Shown here: positions 24,600 through 33,600 of the stretch, in pieces
Numbering within the stretch: position 1 is the first letter of the stretch
How the letters are laid out: each line of letters opens with the position of its first letter
DNA from: Prochlorococcus sp. AG-436-C13
Lineage (GTDB): Bacteria > Cyanobacteriota > Cyanobacteriia > PCC-6307 > Cyanobiaceae
DNA length: 64,000 bases
Assembly (NCBI GenBank): GCA_003212695.1
Contig: QCPC01000005.1
Span: 1-64,000, forward strand
Direction: 5' to 3'
Program-made: the position numbers and the translations under genes
Notes under the pieces: generated by a model
What the model saw: only the letters and a program-made list of their open reading frames with translations
What the model was told of the DNA's origin: nothing
The model's database searches: none

Positions 24600-24908
24600 C
24601 TACTTTGCTTCCATCCCTTTAATACAGCATCCACCGCAAGTGATTTCTCCAGCTGAAGAGGCTCTTTGAAACTCTGAATCTTTGAAATTTGGCAGATCAT
24701 AATAAATTTCCGCAAGAGGGATATAACTACACCTTGGACATTCGTTAGGCCTCTCAGTGCTTACTCTTCTCGCTTCTTTGAGTGGGTGTATATCTATACC
24801 CCGTTCTTTTTGACATTGATACGAATTGTATTTACCAAAGGATTTAAAAAAGGCATAGATAGCTTTGAATAGCGATCGAAATTGTGAAGAATTGATCTTG
24901 ATGAGTTT
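24600..24908 (-). pseudogene. Remnant of a double-CxxC (zinc-ribbon-like) protein
   Basis: An open frame of about 100 codons without a start encodes NECPRCSYIPLAEIYYDLPN and AGEITCGGCCIKGMEAK. The only nearby ATG (about 24857) is in another frame and would need one more T in a T6 run. Probably a frameshifted gene. Confidence 0.45.
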
Positions 24909-24980
24909 TCCCTAGCCATGGTTCCAGACCTTTATTAATCAGTAGAGAATTGGCTTTTAATAAATTATCTAACTGGTTAC

Positions 24981-25343
24981 TTATAAGTTCCATCCGTCAT
25001 CTACAGGCACAATACAGGAATAGAAAGCTTCGTCTGGATTCCTTTTTGCATTTCTATAGGGATATTTGCGAGAAAAGAACCAGAAAAGACTTTTCACAAT
25101 ATTTCCAAGTTTTAGAAATAGGTTTTTCTTAGAAGTTGATAAAAATAAAGACTTTTCCAAACTTTTTATTTGAGTTGCTTTTTCTTTCATGACCAGCTTG
25201 ACGATGTGATGAAATTCGTCATCAATAGAAGAAGAAAATTCACTATGTTGTTGATAATGCTGATCTAGGTTAATTAGTTGTTCGTATGAGAGGGCTGATG
25301 TGTCTTGGTAGCACTCCTCCCAGATGTCGGGCTCTAAGCACAT
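24981..25343 (-). CDS. Hypothetical protein, 120 aa
   Basis: Begins MCLEPDIWEECYQDTSALSY; helical, acidic at first and basic at the end (FSRKYPYRNAKRNPDEA). No family recognised. About 35 bp downstream of the SIMPL gene on the same strand, so possibly in one operon. Confidence 0.55.
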   Translation of the reverse strand: MCLEPDIWEECYQDTSALSYEQLINLDQHYQQHSEFSSSIDDEFHHIVKLVMKEKATQIKSLEKSLFLSTSKKNLFLKLGNIVKSLFWFFSRKYPYRNAKRNPDEAFYSCIVPVDDGWNL

Positions 25344-25377
25344 GGACTTTTCGGTGATAGGGTTTAAAAAATAGGTT

Positions 25378-26178
25378 TTATTCGACGATGAAAGTGACTC
25401 CCATCACGGCCGTAATATCTTTTCTGATCGTGGTTGTGTCATAAGAACCCCAGCTGCTGACCTTGGTTGAGTTGGGGACTGTTATTTGAAAAACACCAGT
25501 ATCAACTTTTTTCACATTGCCAAGACTTGAACCTGCTTGCTGGACAATTGCCTCTGCTCGTGTTCGTGCATCTTTAGTTGCTTTAGAAAGCATATCGACT
25601 CGTTTTGCTGCAAGCTTTGTATATGTGAATTTTGGTCGATTAGGCTTTACAAGGACTCCCTGGCCAAGAAGTTCACTCATCTTTCGATATGTCTTATCAA
25701 TATTAAAAACATCATCACTTTCAATTTCTATCCATTGAGTAGTGACCCATTTTGTGGAAATAATTTCACCTGTTTTTGAATTCTTGCTTTTCACCTCGGA
25801 TGCCGAAGCAGGTAGTAAGGCTACAGATTGAGAGTCATTAATTCTAACTCCATTGCGATTAAGAAACTCGATAGTTTTTCTTATAGATTCCTGATGCTTT
25901 TTATATGATTTCACTTGTGAGCTCCCTTCTGCCTGTACTTTGATGTCCCACTTTGCGATGTCACTTTCTATCGGCTCTGTACTCGCTCCCGTTACCGTGA
26001 TGTAATTCACAGGAGGCTTGAGTCCATCTACTAAGATTTTTGATGCGCTTATAAATCCAATAAGTCCGCCAACTGATAAAACTGTCGTGGCAAAAACAAG
26101 AGGAGGTGTGCGACGAATAATTTCAACCACATTAAGAGGTAAAGCTCTTATGCGAGATAGAACTTTCATTGGATTCAA
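25378..26178 (-). CDS. SIMPL-domain (DUF541) envelope protein, 266 aa
   Basis: One N-terminal membrane anchor (about residues 28-50) is followed by a SIMPL/DUF541 domain: ITVTGASTEPIESDIAKWDI, IRKTIEFLNRNGV, AIVQQAGSSLGNVKKV and VTFIVE at the end. Such proteins are periplasmic and of uncertain role. Sits in the tRNA-Pro island with the 120-aa gene behind it. Confidence 0.85.
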   Translation of the reverse strand: MNPMKVLSRIRALPLNVVEIIRRTPPLVFATTVLSVGGLIGFISASKILVDGLKPPVNYITVTGASTEPIESDIAKWDIKVQAEGSSQVKSYKKHQESIRKTIEFLNRNGVRINDSQSVALLPASASEVKSKNSKTGEIISTKWVTTQWIEIESDDVFNIDKTYRKMSELLGQGVLVKPNRPKFTYTKLAAKRVDMLSKATKDARTRAEAIVQQAGSSLGNVKKVDTGVFQITVPNSTKVSSWGSYDTTTIRKDITAVMGVTFIVE

Positions 26179-26361
26179 TTGTGAGGAGTTGTATTTAGCG
26201 AAAAATCAATTCAATTCGAATAAATGAATCTCTGATCTTCTCTGTTTGATCAAGGAATTGTGATTTCGCTTCCCATCGGAGCATTTTTGCGAGTGTACCG
26301 ATTTGTGAGTTGGTTCCTGATGATGCAATATCTTGATTTGGGTCGCAAGAGTTTGGATGTA

Positions 26362-26716
26362 CTATTTAAGTATTATTATTTTTCGCAAGAGACAGCCATC
26401 CAAGTAAGTAAGAAGCTCGATTTCTTCTTCATTTATAGGGGGTAAAGGGTTTTGAGTCTTAAATGGTTCAAGACCTGAGCTAAGTATCTTGTCTATAAGG
26501 AAAGCAACTTTAGGATTGTTCGATTCATTAAATCTAAACCATTCTCTGAGATTTCTTTCATCACGTCTAGGCCATGGAGATTCAATAATATCAAGAACTA
26601 AATCTACTTTTTGCTGATCAATATTTAAAGGAACGTTATTTCTTATGAAATCAGCAACCTTGATGTTCAGAGGTCTAACCTTTGGTTGTAGATTTTTAGG
26701 ATCAGTTTCAAAAGTT
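26362..26716 (-). pseudogene. Gene remnant lacking a start codon
   Basis: An open frame of about 115 codons reads like a real protein (VADFIRNNVPLNIDQQKVDL, SPWPRRDERNLREWFRFNES), but there is no usable start and an in-frame TGA lies just upstream. A one-base change near the A4/T4 runs at 26708 would extend it. Family not recognised. Confidence 0.45.
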
Positions 26717-26794
26717 CAGTGTTGATATCTATTTTCTTTCGATTTGATAAGAACGAAATTCCTAAATGGTATTGATTGATTTCTTTCACAAAAA

Positions 26795-26823
26795 CGACAA
26801 GGGGCCACCACAGCCCCTTGTCG
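26795..26823 (-). terminator. Terminator of the 26865 gene
   Basis: Stem CGACAAGGGGC/GCCCCTTGTCG with a 7-base loop; read on the minus strand it is followed by TTTTTGTG. It lies 42 bp after the stop of the coiled-coil gene. Confidence 0.85.
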
Positions 26824-26864
26824 CCTTGTCCTCAGTGATCCCAATTACCCAGTATTAGTAAGCT

Positions 26865-27125
26865 TTATGCTTTAACTGCTTCTTTCTCGGCAGGAGCTAG
26901 TGCTTTGAGCTCTTTTTTTAATTCAGTTTCACGTTCATCAAGAATTTTTATGCGTGATTGATAGTTAGCCTCAAGACGCTTGCGTGATTCCGTGAGGTTG
27001 TCTAGTTCCTCTTGATGTTGCCTTTTCTTAAGTTCCTCTAGTTGACTGTCAGAGACGACATAAACAGTCCGATGAGGAGTAAAGAAGGAATCAGAAAAAA
27101 AGCTATCGAAGAGTGACGTATACAT
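26865..27125 (-). CDS. Coiled-coil protein, 86 aa
   Basis: Start taken at MYTSLFDSFFSDSFF; residues 25-80 form a charged coiled coil (ELKKRQHQEELDNLTESRKR, ETELKKELKALAP). The frame extends seven codons upstream. I do not recognise a named family. Confidence 0.6.
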   Translation of the reverse strand: MYTSLFDSFFSDSFFTPHRTVYVVSDSQLEELKKRQHQEELDNLTESRKRLEANYQSRIKILDERETELKKELKALAPAEKEAVKA

Positions 27126-27270
27126 GGTGGCCTTTGTGAAGTACATAACTACTATGCACCGAGGTGTTCGAATCTAGAAGGATGTAAACCGAAAATTTCT
27201 ATTCGGTCTCTACTACTCAGATCGGTTGCTACTACTATAATGTTGGGTTTACCGAAAGTAGAAGTACCAG

Positions 27271-27690
27271 TTATCTAGACCACCGGCATTGGTCTGCATA
27301 ACGTTGATAGATTTGTGCATATCCTTTTGAAACGAGTTGCTTTTGAATATTCATTCGACCTTTAGATATCTCTGCAACTGTACGTCCATAACGATCTTTG
27401 GTTATTCGGCGAATCGAAACTTGTTCCCCCGCCACTAACTTATTCAGATAGTCTCTAGCTGCTTTTGCTGGGACAGGATCGGCTTTTGAACCACGCAATT
27501 CTGGTGTGTCGATACAAGCTAATCTTACTTTTTCACCTTTCGTGGTTGTGCAAGTGTCACCGTCATAACAGCTTTTTATCGTTACTAAATCACTTCTGTT
27601 GGAGTAGTAATTGATTCCAATGATGACGATTAAAGCTCCAAGCCCAATCTTGAATAAATCTGTTGCGCAGCCGAAACAACCTTTAATCAT
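27271..27690 (-). CDS. SNase-like (thermonuclease fold) nuclease, 139 aa
   Basis: N-terminal hydrophobic anchor or signal (about residues 10-27), then a staphylococcal-nuclease domain: SCYDGDTCTTTKGEKVRLACIDTPE, KAARDYLNKLV and DRYGRTVAEI. The catalytic Arg/Asp/Glu pattern (RLACIDTPE...DRYGR) is present. Probably a membrane-anchored or secreted nuclease for nucleic-acid phosphate or nutrient salvage. Confidence 0.88.
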   Translation of the reverse strand: MIKGCFGCATDLFKIGLGALIVIIGINYYSNRSDLVTIKSCYDGDTCTTTKGEKVRLACIDTPELRGSKADPVPAKAARDYLNKLVAGEQVSIRRITKDRYGRTVAEISKGRMNIQKQLVSKGYAQIYQRYADQCRWSR

Positions 27691-27749
27691 TAATCTTTCC
27701 TTTGCTCATGTATCTAATTGTCTTGGATAAAACTCTTCAAAGGATTGAA

Positions 27750-27980
27750 TCACTTGGTTAGATTCCGTAAAAAAGCAGCATTACAATTACAGCATCCCCA
27801 ATCTCTAGCTGTTGAAAAATCCGGCTCACAACTAACAATATGAAATTTCTTAAGAAGCCTCTGGACTTGGTAGCCCCATAAGGCTGGTTTAATTTCTTTC
27901 TTGCCGCATATTGGGCATTTTATTGGTTTTTCATTTACTAGAAAAGAATTACGTGAACCAGCGATTTTGGCGATTTTCAT
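27750..27980 (-). CDS. Zinc-ribbon-like small protein, 76 aa
   Basis: Two CxxC pairs: KCPICGKKE near residue 22 and WGCCNCNAAF near residue 64, likely binding one zinc. No other domain. The upstream sequence runs into the integrase relic at 28 kb, so its promoter may derive from the old element. Confidence 0.6.
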   Translation of the reverse strand: MKIAKIAGSRNSFLVNEKPIKCPICGKKEIKPALWGYQVQRLLKKFHIVSCEPDFSTARDWGCCNCNAAFLRNLTK

Positions 27981-28004
27981 GCTAAAGACCTCTCTCTTGG
28001 AGGC

Positions 28005-28140
28005 TTGAAGGCATTGTTAGTAGTTGATTCTTTTGAGTAAGGATAATTTCTATGGTGAGACTCGATTGAATGACCCATGCTTAGAGATGAACCCAGAATA
28101 AATTAATTTGATGTGACAGCGTAGATCTCATAAAAGGTCC
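28005..28140 (-). pseudogene. Second integrase relic (C-terminal fragment)
   Basis: Encodes LGSSLSMGHSIESHHRNYPY followed by SKES, which aligns with the relic at 24.2 kb (GSASRSMGHSIEAHYRNYPY) and with the end of the intact integrase. The DNA is also close to that relic (TAGTTGATTCTTTTGA and neighbours). Only about 45 codons survive. Confidence 0.8.
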
Positions 28141-28166
28141 GCTCTTTAAATAGGGGGCTTCTTTAG

Positions 28167-28790
28167 CTATTTTTTGTAAGAGCCATCTTTACGAAATTTC
28201 TTTCGGCATCCATCCCTTCGCAGAAACTGTAAATTGTCTTTGACCCAATCAATTGCGTCTTTATTTCTACCTGCATAGGCCTTGTCCATATCAAAGCAAG
28301 CTACCTTGTCTGTGAGTGACCCTTGAGTTCTTTGAGCTGAAAACAAAATAACTCCTCTAATAAAATGCCACTGAAGTAATTTTTCATTGTCGGTTTCTAA
28401 ATTAATTGCATCAGTAAAAGCAAATGCTGCTACTAGAAGCTCAGGCCCAACAGATGGCCACTCTCTTATCGCTTCGTACTTAGGGGCCCAATGATTCGCA
28501 GGTATTTGTATGTATTTGTCCGAACTTTCTTTGCTAAACCCTATTGAGTTTCCATGGGCATAAAAAATCACATTGCCCTTGCAGGCATAGCCAACAGAAT
28601 TTAAAGGAGCAATTTTGATTGCTTTCTCACAAGCGATCAAAACATCATCCAATTTCATATGATTTGCATTTTTTAAAGCCTTCTCTACAATTTCTTCAGC
28701 TCTGGTCGTGTTGCTCTGCTCATGACTCTCAGAACAAGCGGCTGTGAATACAGCAAGCGAAACAATTGCTGGCAAAAGTAATTCTTTCAT
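28167..28790 (-). CDS. Lipoprotein, possibly TPR-like, 207 aa
   Basis: Signal with lipobox LAVFTAAC (Cys 19), then helical repeats (AEEIVEKALKNANHMKLDDV, LIACEKAIKIAPLNSVGYAC) resembling tetratricopeptide units, and several cysteines. Likely anchored in an envelope membrane. Specific function unknown. Confidence 0.65.
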   Translation of the reverse strand: MKELLLPAIVSLAVFTAACSESHEQSNTTRAEEIVEKALKNANHMKLDDVLIACEKAIKIAPLNSVGYACKGNVIFYAHGNSIGFSKESSDKYIQIPANHWAPKYEAIREWPSVGPELLVAAFAFTDAINLETDNEKLLQWHFIRGVILFSAQRTQGSLTDKVACFDMDKAYAGRNKDAIDWVKDNLQFLRRDGCRKKFRKDGSYKK

Positions 28791-28884
28791 TTTATTAGTT
28801 AGTAATTTTTTACCTGTCTTTGGAAGAAGTTACATCAATTTTGAGCCCAACTCTCTGCTATTTTTCTCTCTAAATCATAAGCCT

Positions 28885-29301
28885 TTATTTAGATGGTTTC
28901 TGTCGAGTGGGAGGAAGCTGCAAACCGCCAGAGGATTTACTTGGAACTTTATTTGCTAATTGAACCAGATAATCATCAAGTTCTTCTTTGCTACCTCCAA
29001 GGTCGTTTCCACATCCATCAAAAATATTATTGGATAAAGATGCAGCTAAATCTTCTTTTGAAGCAGACATTATTTCTTTCATAATAGGAGAGAATAATAA
29101 GCCTTTTGATAGTTGAGCAGCAGCACTCTCACCAGCTTTTTCAGGAGTAAGTCCATTCCCAATAGACGTACAGAACTTCTCTGAGAAATTCTTACTTACA
29201 TCTGACACAGCGGGTGATAAATCTGCAGTAGAGGCAAAAGTTGCAACCGAAGCCAGGAGAAATGTTATAGCCGTAAGACAGGCAAGTAATAAGTGTTTCA
29301 T
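28885..29301 (-). CDS. Secreted protein, 138 aa
   Basis: Signal peptide MKHLLLACLTAITFLLASVA ending near TFAS, then a helical mature part (VSKNFSEKFCTSIGNGLTPE). It carries the shared leader module upstream, fused correctly to the signal peptide. Two cysteines (C47 and C96 approx.) may form a disulfide. Function unknown. Confidence 0.65.
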   Translation of the reverse strand: MKHLLLACLTAITFLLASVATFASTADLSPAVSDVSKNFSEKFCTSIGNGLTPEKAGESAAAQLSKGLLFSPIMKEIMSASKEDLAASLSNNIFDGCGNDLGGSKEELDDYLVQLANKVPSKSSGGLQLPPTRQKPSK

Positions 29302-29330
29302 TCTTCCTTTCTAGCTGATTTAATTTAAGT
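29291..29330 (-). promoter_or_regulatory. Shared leader module, copy 3
   Basis: On the minus strand AAATCAGCTAGAAAGGAAGA leads into ATGAAACACTTATTAC. Here the module is in frame with a full secreted protein, unlike copies 1 and 2. Confidence 0.55.
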
Positions 29331-29340
29331 CCTCAGGCCG

Positions 29341-29460
29341 CTAGGAATCCTTCTGCTTGAAAAACTTTTGGAACATCCACACTAAATAAAGAGTTGAGAC
29401 TATAAACAAAATCAAGCTAAATGTACCAACTGCTGAATTTGCTGCTTCTACTGTTGGCAT
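29341..29460 (-). CDS. Small single-span membrane protein, 39 aa
   Basis: One helix (about residues 12-31) and the tail VWMFQKFFKQKDS, the same as in the 30-aa protein at 20158-20250 apart from one residue. The N-terminus differs (MPTVEAANSAVGTF). Its ATG lies on the minus strand upstream of the secreted-protein gene. Confidence 0.6.
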   Translation of the reverse strand: MPTVEAANSAVGTFSLILFIVSTLYLVWMFQKFFKQKDS

Positions 29461-29674
29461 ATACTTCCTTTTTCTAATTACATAAAACATACTTTAAGCG
29501 GCTGATCTGGCTTAATCAAACATCAACAACATCGTCACCTTTTGCTGTATTCAGCCTCGCAAGTAAATCTTCCAACTTGTTCTCCTGCCGTCGATCTATA
29601 TAAACTTGCTAGATCATCTTATAAAAAAGCTCAAGATCTTTTAAGGCATCAAACTTTTCTGGCATTATGTAAAT

Positions 29675-30361
29675 ATGAAACGTTTTTTATTCCTAAACTT
29701 ACTTTTTTTATTTCCTTCAACTTTTCAAGCAGCTGTAGATCCAGAAGCTCATAAGTTGTGCTTAAAAGCTTCTGATTACAAAGGATGCCTAGAAGCTCAA
29801 TATGAAAATAAAAGCAAAAAAGATTATGAGAACACTAATAAAACTATTTCAGTGCCAGTTCCCTCACCGCATAGTTTTGAGTCTTGGTCAGTAAAACAAT
29901 TGAAAGTCAGAGATAGATATGGACGTTATATAACTTTTGTTGGCCGTACTCCTAATGTTTTTGGAGGTAGTAGCGGAATTTATTTACCTGGCTCACCAGG
30001 AACAACTAGTTGCAATACTATTGGAAGTTATACATCTTGCTCTACAACTGGTTATATAGCTCCTACCTCCATACCTGGACAACCTGGAGGTGTACAAAAC
30101 AAACAGTTTGTATATGAATTGGATTGTCAAGATATGACTTTTGATAGAAAAGGAGATTTAAAGAATGCAAATGGAGATAAATGGGGCTGGTTGGATGTAA
30201 TACAAGACCCTACGGCTAGAGCTGTTGCGGATAAATATTGTCCAATTATTCATACCCTTCCTTTATATGAAAAACAAAAAAAGAAAAGAACAAAACCACC
30301 AGCTTGTCTCACTGGGAAACTAAGCCCAAATAATCCAAGATGTAGAGAGAAAAATGATTAG
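29675..30361 (+). CDS. Secreted protein with Gly/Ser/Thr-rich segment, 228 aa
   Basis: Signal peptide MKRFLFLNLLFLFPSTFQA; the mature protein has cysteines in pairs (HKLCLKASDYKGCLEA), a low-complexity region GSPGTTSCNTIGSYTSCSTT and a basic C-terminus (EKQKKKRTKPPACLTGKL). Likely exported. Family not recognised. Precedes a decayed tRNA repeat. Confidence 0.65.
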   Translation: MKRFLFLNLLFLFPSTFQAAVDPEAHKLCLKASDYKGCLEAQYENKSKKDYENTNKTISVPVPSPHSFESWSVKQLKVRDRYGRYITFVGRTPNVFGGSSGIYLPGSPGTTSCNTIGSYTSCSTTGYIAPTSIPGQPGGVQNKQFVYELDCQDMTFDRKGDLKNANGDKWGWLDVIQDPTARAVADKYCPIIHTLPLYEKQKKKRTKPPACLTGKLSPNNPRCREKND

Positions 30362-30424
30362 AAGATGATTTTACTAATTGTAATTTTAAAAAGTTATTTC
30401 ACATTTAGAAAATCAGCGTGATGT

Positions 30425-30520
30425 TATAGGGGTATGTGTTCTTTGGCATCACTAGGTTGTAGGTTCGAAGCCTGTGGTCCGACTAGGATGCTGAAGTGAT
30501 GAGTTTTTCGGTTGCATCCT
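30425..30520 (+). repeat. Decayed copy of the tRNA-Pro 3' repeat and its flank
   Basis: Matches the repeat at 20023 and its flanks with scattered substitutions: TTCTTTGGCATCACTAGG, TAGGTTCGAAGCCTG, CCGACTAGGATG, then GAGTTTTTCGGTT as after the 20023 copy. It is followed by a relic of the small membrane gene and by the leader module, the same order as at 20 kb. Confidence 0.8.
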
Positions 30521-30563
30521 AAAGCTGCCCTAAGAGTTATTTGAAAACGTATTTAAAGTATTT

Positions 30564-30608
30564 ATGGAAATACTCTTCCCAACGTTTTTTAAGAAGAAGG
30601 ATTCATAA
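30564..30608 (+). pseudogene. Deleted relic of the small membrane protein gene
   Basis: Encodes only MEILFPTFFKKKDS: the first residues and the tail of the protein at 20158, with the membrane helix deleted. Position relative to the tRNA repeat is the same as at 20 kb. Confidence 0.65.
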
Positions 30609-30610
30609 CC

Positions 30611-30642
30611 AGGTCAGCTAGAAAGGAAATATTAAACCGCTT
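30611..30642 (+). promoter_or_regulatory. Shared leader module, mutated copy 4
   Basis: GTCAGCTAGAAAGGAAATAT is followed by TAAACCGCTTATG, where the other copies have ATGAAACGCTT. The start codon is lost, so this copy is dead. Confidence 0.5.
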
Positions 30643-30724
30643 ATGAAAAAAAACAGCTTTGGAAGGTTTTCATTCACCTGTAAGTAATAACTAATCGAAG
30701 GTCTACTGTTCTAATTTAGAATAA

Positions 30725-31897
30725 TTAGTTTTTTATTTCTGAACCAATCAGATTTCCAATTTTTTTATAGCCGTTAGGGGACAGATGAGTGCCTTTAGAA
30801 GCATAGTCATGAAGATTATTCCTATCAATGACCTTGCTTCCATCGATGAAAGTTATATTTAGTTTTAATGCAAGATCCTTAAGTTGATTTTTATAAGTAA
30901 GGTCTCTTTCCTCAGGAGTAGGGTCCCAAAAGCTACTATATGGAATATAGCTAATAATTGGTTTGCATCTATTTATGCATATATCTGAGATTAGATTGAT
31001 TGCCTGATTAGATGGATTTGGCAAGTTAACTTTTGAAGAAAATGCTTTTTGCATTTCATTCAACCTAGCTAAAACTGGCATAAGAGTTATATTTGGATAT
31101 AAACCAGATGATTTCCAGTCTATTTTATTATTTGTGGAGTTTATAAGTTCTATTTCACTTGTAGGGAAATGCTTAGTTATTAATTCTTTAACTTTCTTTT
31201 TGTAATTTATGCTTGGATATAAATCTCCATTAGGTTTAAAGCTAACTATAGAATTTGTTTTGTTGAGAAGTTTTTGGGAGTGAATATCTGGATTTACATT
31301 ATCATTATAGTAAAAGACTATAACTACCCAATTCTCTTCTGTTGATTCTTTTATTATTGGATCAATAATTGACTTCATCAAAGCAATATATTCATAAGGT
31401 CCATTGCCTCCAGAGGCTAAATTGACTGTATTGATTCCGGACTTTTTATAAATATTTGCGGGTATTGTTGATTGATTATCTACACAAGCACCATGAGCAA
31501 AAGAATCCCCTAAAACAAAGATATTTGATTGATTACTTATTTTATTCCATTTTTCATCTGCATTCCTTAAACCAAATCTATCTGTTCTATATTTTATTAA
31601 ACCAAAACCTTCATCGCAGTAATATGAATTGGAGTTAGGCAAGGAACCTATAGGGTAGATAGAGTATTCTAATCCATGTTTTTTTGAAAATGTTGGATGA
31701 TAAAAAGGAAGGAATCCATCTTTTATTGCTTTAATCTTTTTAACCCTAGCATTTTTATTTTGAATATTTAGTATTTTTGAGGAAGAGAATTTTAAGGTGT
31801 TTGTCTTAAATGTCCAGAATATAGAATACAAAAATAATGGAGTATAAATTGATACAAGGAAAATCAATGAGTTATAAGCAGTATTTCTAAATTTCAT
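30725..31897 (-). CDS. SGNH/GDSL-like membrane-anchored hydrolase, 390 aa
   Basis: An N-terminal membrane span (about residues 10-30) is followed by an SGNH-type fold: block I FVLGDSFAHGACV, a Gly/Asn block LASGGNGPYEY, and a C-terminal His block ASKGTHLSPNGYKKI. Such proteins are often acetyl-esterases or acyltransferase partners in surface polysaccharide modification. The neighbouring methyltransferase and sulfotransferase-like genes support that. The substrate is not evident. Confidence 0.75.
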   Translation of the reverse strand: MKFRNTAYNSLIFLVSIYTPLFLYSIFWTFKTNTLKFSSSKILNIQNKNARVKKIKAIKDGFLPFYHPTFSKKHGLEYSIYPIGSLPNSNSYYCDEGFGLIKYRTDRFGLRNADEKWNKISNQSNIFVLGDSFAHGACVDNQSTIPANIYKKSGINTVNLASGGNGPYEYIALMKSIIDPIIKESTEENWVVIVFYYNDNVNPDIHSQKLLNKTNSIVSFKPNGDLYPSINYKKKVKELITKHFPTSEIELINSTNNKIDWKSSGLYPNITLMPVLARLNEMQKAFSSKVNLPNPSNQAINLISDICINRCKPIISYIPYSSFWDPTPEERDLTYKNQLKDLALKLNITFIDGSKVIDRNNLHDYASKGTHLSPNGYKKIGNLIGSEIKN

Positions 31898-32443
31898 TGC
31901 TTAATAATAAACTAACTTGATCTAAAAAAACAAGATGTCTTGGCAATGGTTTTAATCTCTACATTGCTTATTCTATATTTAATACTATTGCGTCCATTGA
32001 ACAGCGTTGTTTGATCCAATCTGAACTATTAAAAATAAAAACATTTTGGACAGCAACCAGCCGATTCCTAGGCAGATTAAAACCGTTGTCAGGGTATTTA
32101 TTAAGGGTTTCATGACCTCATTATGGGTAGTAAGTCTATGAATTGCCGATTTCTTAAAATAACTTTGGTTACGAGTCGATTTTGCTGTGAGCTTTTAGCC
32201 GAATTTTTTATTATTAATCAAACTCCTTGTGATCATCAAGGAACTAACTATCTCTAGGGAATAGAATTATTTAAAGATGAATTCCAAAGCCTTTAATGAA
32301 AGGTGAAAAGGCTTACATATTGATTTGTGATCTTATCTGCTTAATTCTAGCAATCTGTTTTTATTAAGGTGCATTAATCCCATTAGAGAACCATATTCTT
32401 AAAATATTTAAATTACGCTTGCTAAAATAAATATTCAAAACGT
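31898..32443. other. Region without a supported gene
   Basis: About 545 bp, AT-rich. A 44-codon plus-strand frame near 32125-32260 has an acceptable cysteine content but no other support. No hairpin terminator or repeat was seen. Confidence 0.4.
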
Positions 32444-33523
32444 TTAATTTTTTCTCATGCCATCTACATAAGCTGGTTGGGGGGTTATATCTGAAAAGTT
32501 AATATCTTTATATTTAGTTATTTCGCTTACAGTTGGTTTAGATAGCCTAAATGGACATGTTGGAAATAATTTTTCATAAGACTGAGATAGATTAATAATT
32601 TCTTGGTGTAGTGATGGACTTGAGTTCGCAAAAATTGCAGCTGCCTTAACAGAAAATAAATTGTGATCTAATTTTCTAGGAATTCTTGTCCTTTCTAATG
32701 CTCTTTCTGTAAAAGAGGTTCTTTTTGATATTACAAATTTCTCCAACATTGCAATGTAAGACTCATGATTTTGAGCAAAATCGTCAAAATCAATACTTAT
32801 AAGCGGTACTTCGCATTTAGATAGAGCATCTAGATAAGATCTATACATTGAAATAACGGCTAAACAGCTTTTACCTAATGGATTCTCAGATGCAAATTGT
32901 TCTGCAATGTCTACTGCATAAGAGGGAATATGTTTTACTGATCTAACACTAAAAGTTGGGTGAGGCATTCTACGATCAATCCCAATTCTTGCTCCACGTT
33001 TACTTCGATGCCAAGAGAAAATTATTTCTATTGGATGCCTAAGTACTAATAGGATTTTTATTTTTTCAAATACTGAAGGATAGATACTGGCTAGTGGAAG
33101 CATCTCTTCAGATACGTAAGGGAAGATTATTTTGTCTCTATTGATTCTTAACTCTATTTCTTTAAATGTTTCTTCTGTATCTTTAGTATTCAACCTTGCT
33201 TTATATTCTTCGAATCTAGCTGAATTGACTATACTTGTATAGTCATGCTTATTCATATTTAAGTCACGACCCATAAGTCTATACCATGAATCTATTAGAA
33301 GATCAGATTCTAGGAAATATTTAAACCCACTTAAAGAAAGATTTCCGGTTTCAAATAATGGTAATGTTCTATCAAAGTTAAAATTACCATTCATATGTTC
33401 AACTCTTTCAAATGAGCAAATAATTGGCGCTATACCTCCTTTACCTGCTCTGCTTGGCCCATCAATAAATATATATTGAGCATCAAACAGTTCTTTGGAA
33501 TCTACTTCAAAGTTTTTATCCAC
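32444..33523 (-). CDS. P-loop sulfotransferase-like protein, 359 aa
   Basis: N-terminal P-loop-like YIFIDGPSRAGKGGIAPI, later IKILLVLRHPIEIIFSWHRSK (the PAPS-binding-type RxP...S region of sulfotransferases) and a helical C-terminal half. Probably transfers sulfate, or a related group, to a glycan or lipid. It is in a minus-strand group with a methyltransferase and the SGNH hydrolase, which suggests a surface-polysaccharide module. A kinase-like P-loop enzyme is the alternative. Confidence 0.65.
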   Translation of the reverse strand: MDKNFEVDSKELFDAQYIFIDGPSRAGKGGIAPIICSFERVEHMNGNFNFDRTLPLFETGNLSLSGFKYFLESDLLIDSWYRLMGRDLNMNKHDYTSIVNSARFEEYKARLNTKDTEETFKEIELRINRDKIIFPYVSEEMLPLASIYPSVFEKIKILLVLRHPIEIIFSWHRSKRGARIGIDRRMPHPTFSVRSVKHIPSYAVDIAEQFASENPLGKSCLAVISMYRSYLDALSKCEVPLISIDFDDFAQNHESYIAMLEKFVISKRTSFTERALERTRIPRKLDHNLFSVKAAAIFANSSPSLHQEIINLSQSYEKLFPTCPFRLSKPTVSEITKYKDINFSDITPQPAYVDGMRKN

Positions 33524-33600
33524 AATTTAGATGCCTAAAAGATTTTAAACTACATTAACAAAAATTATTCCATTACCGAATTTAATCAATTCACATTTCT

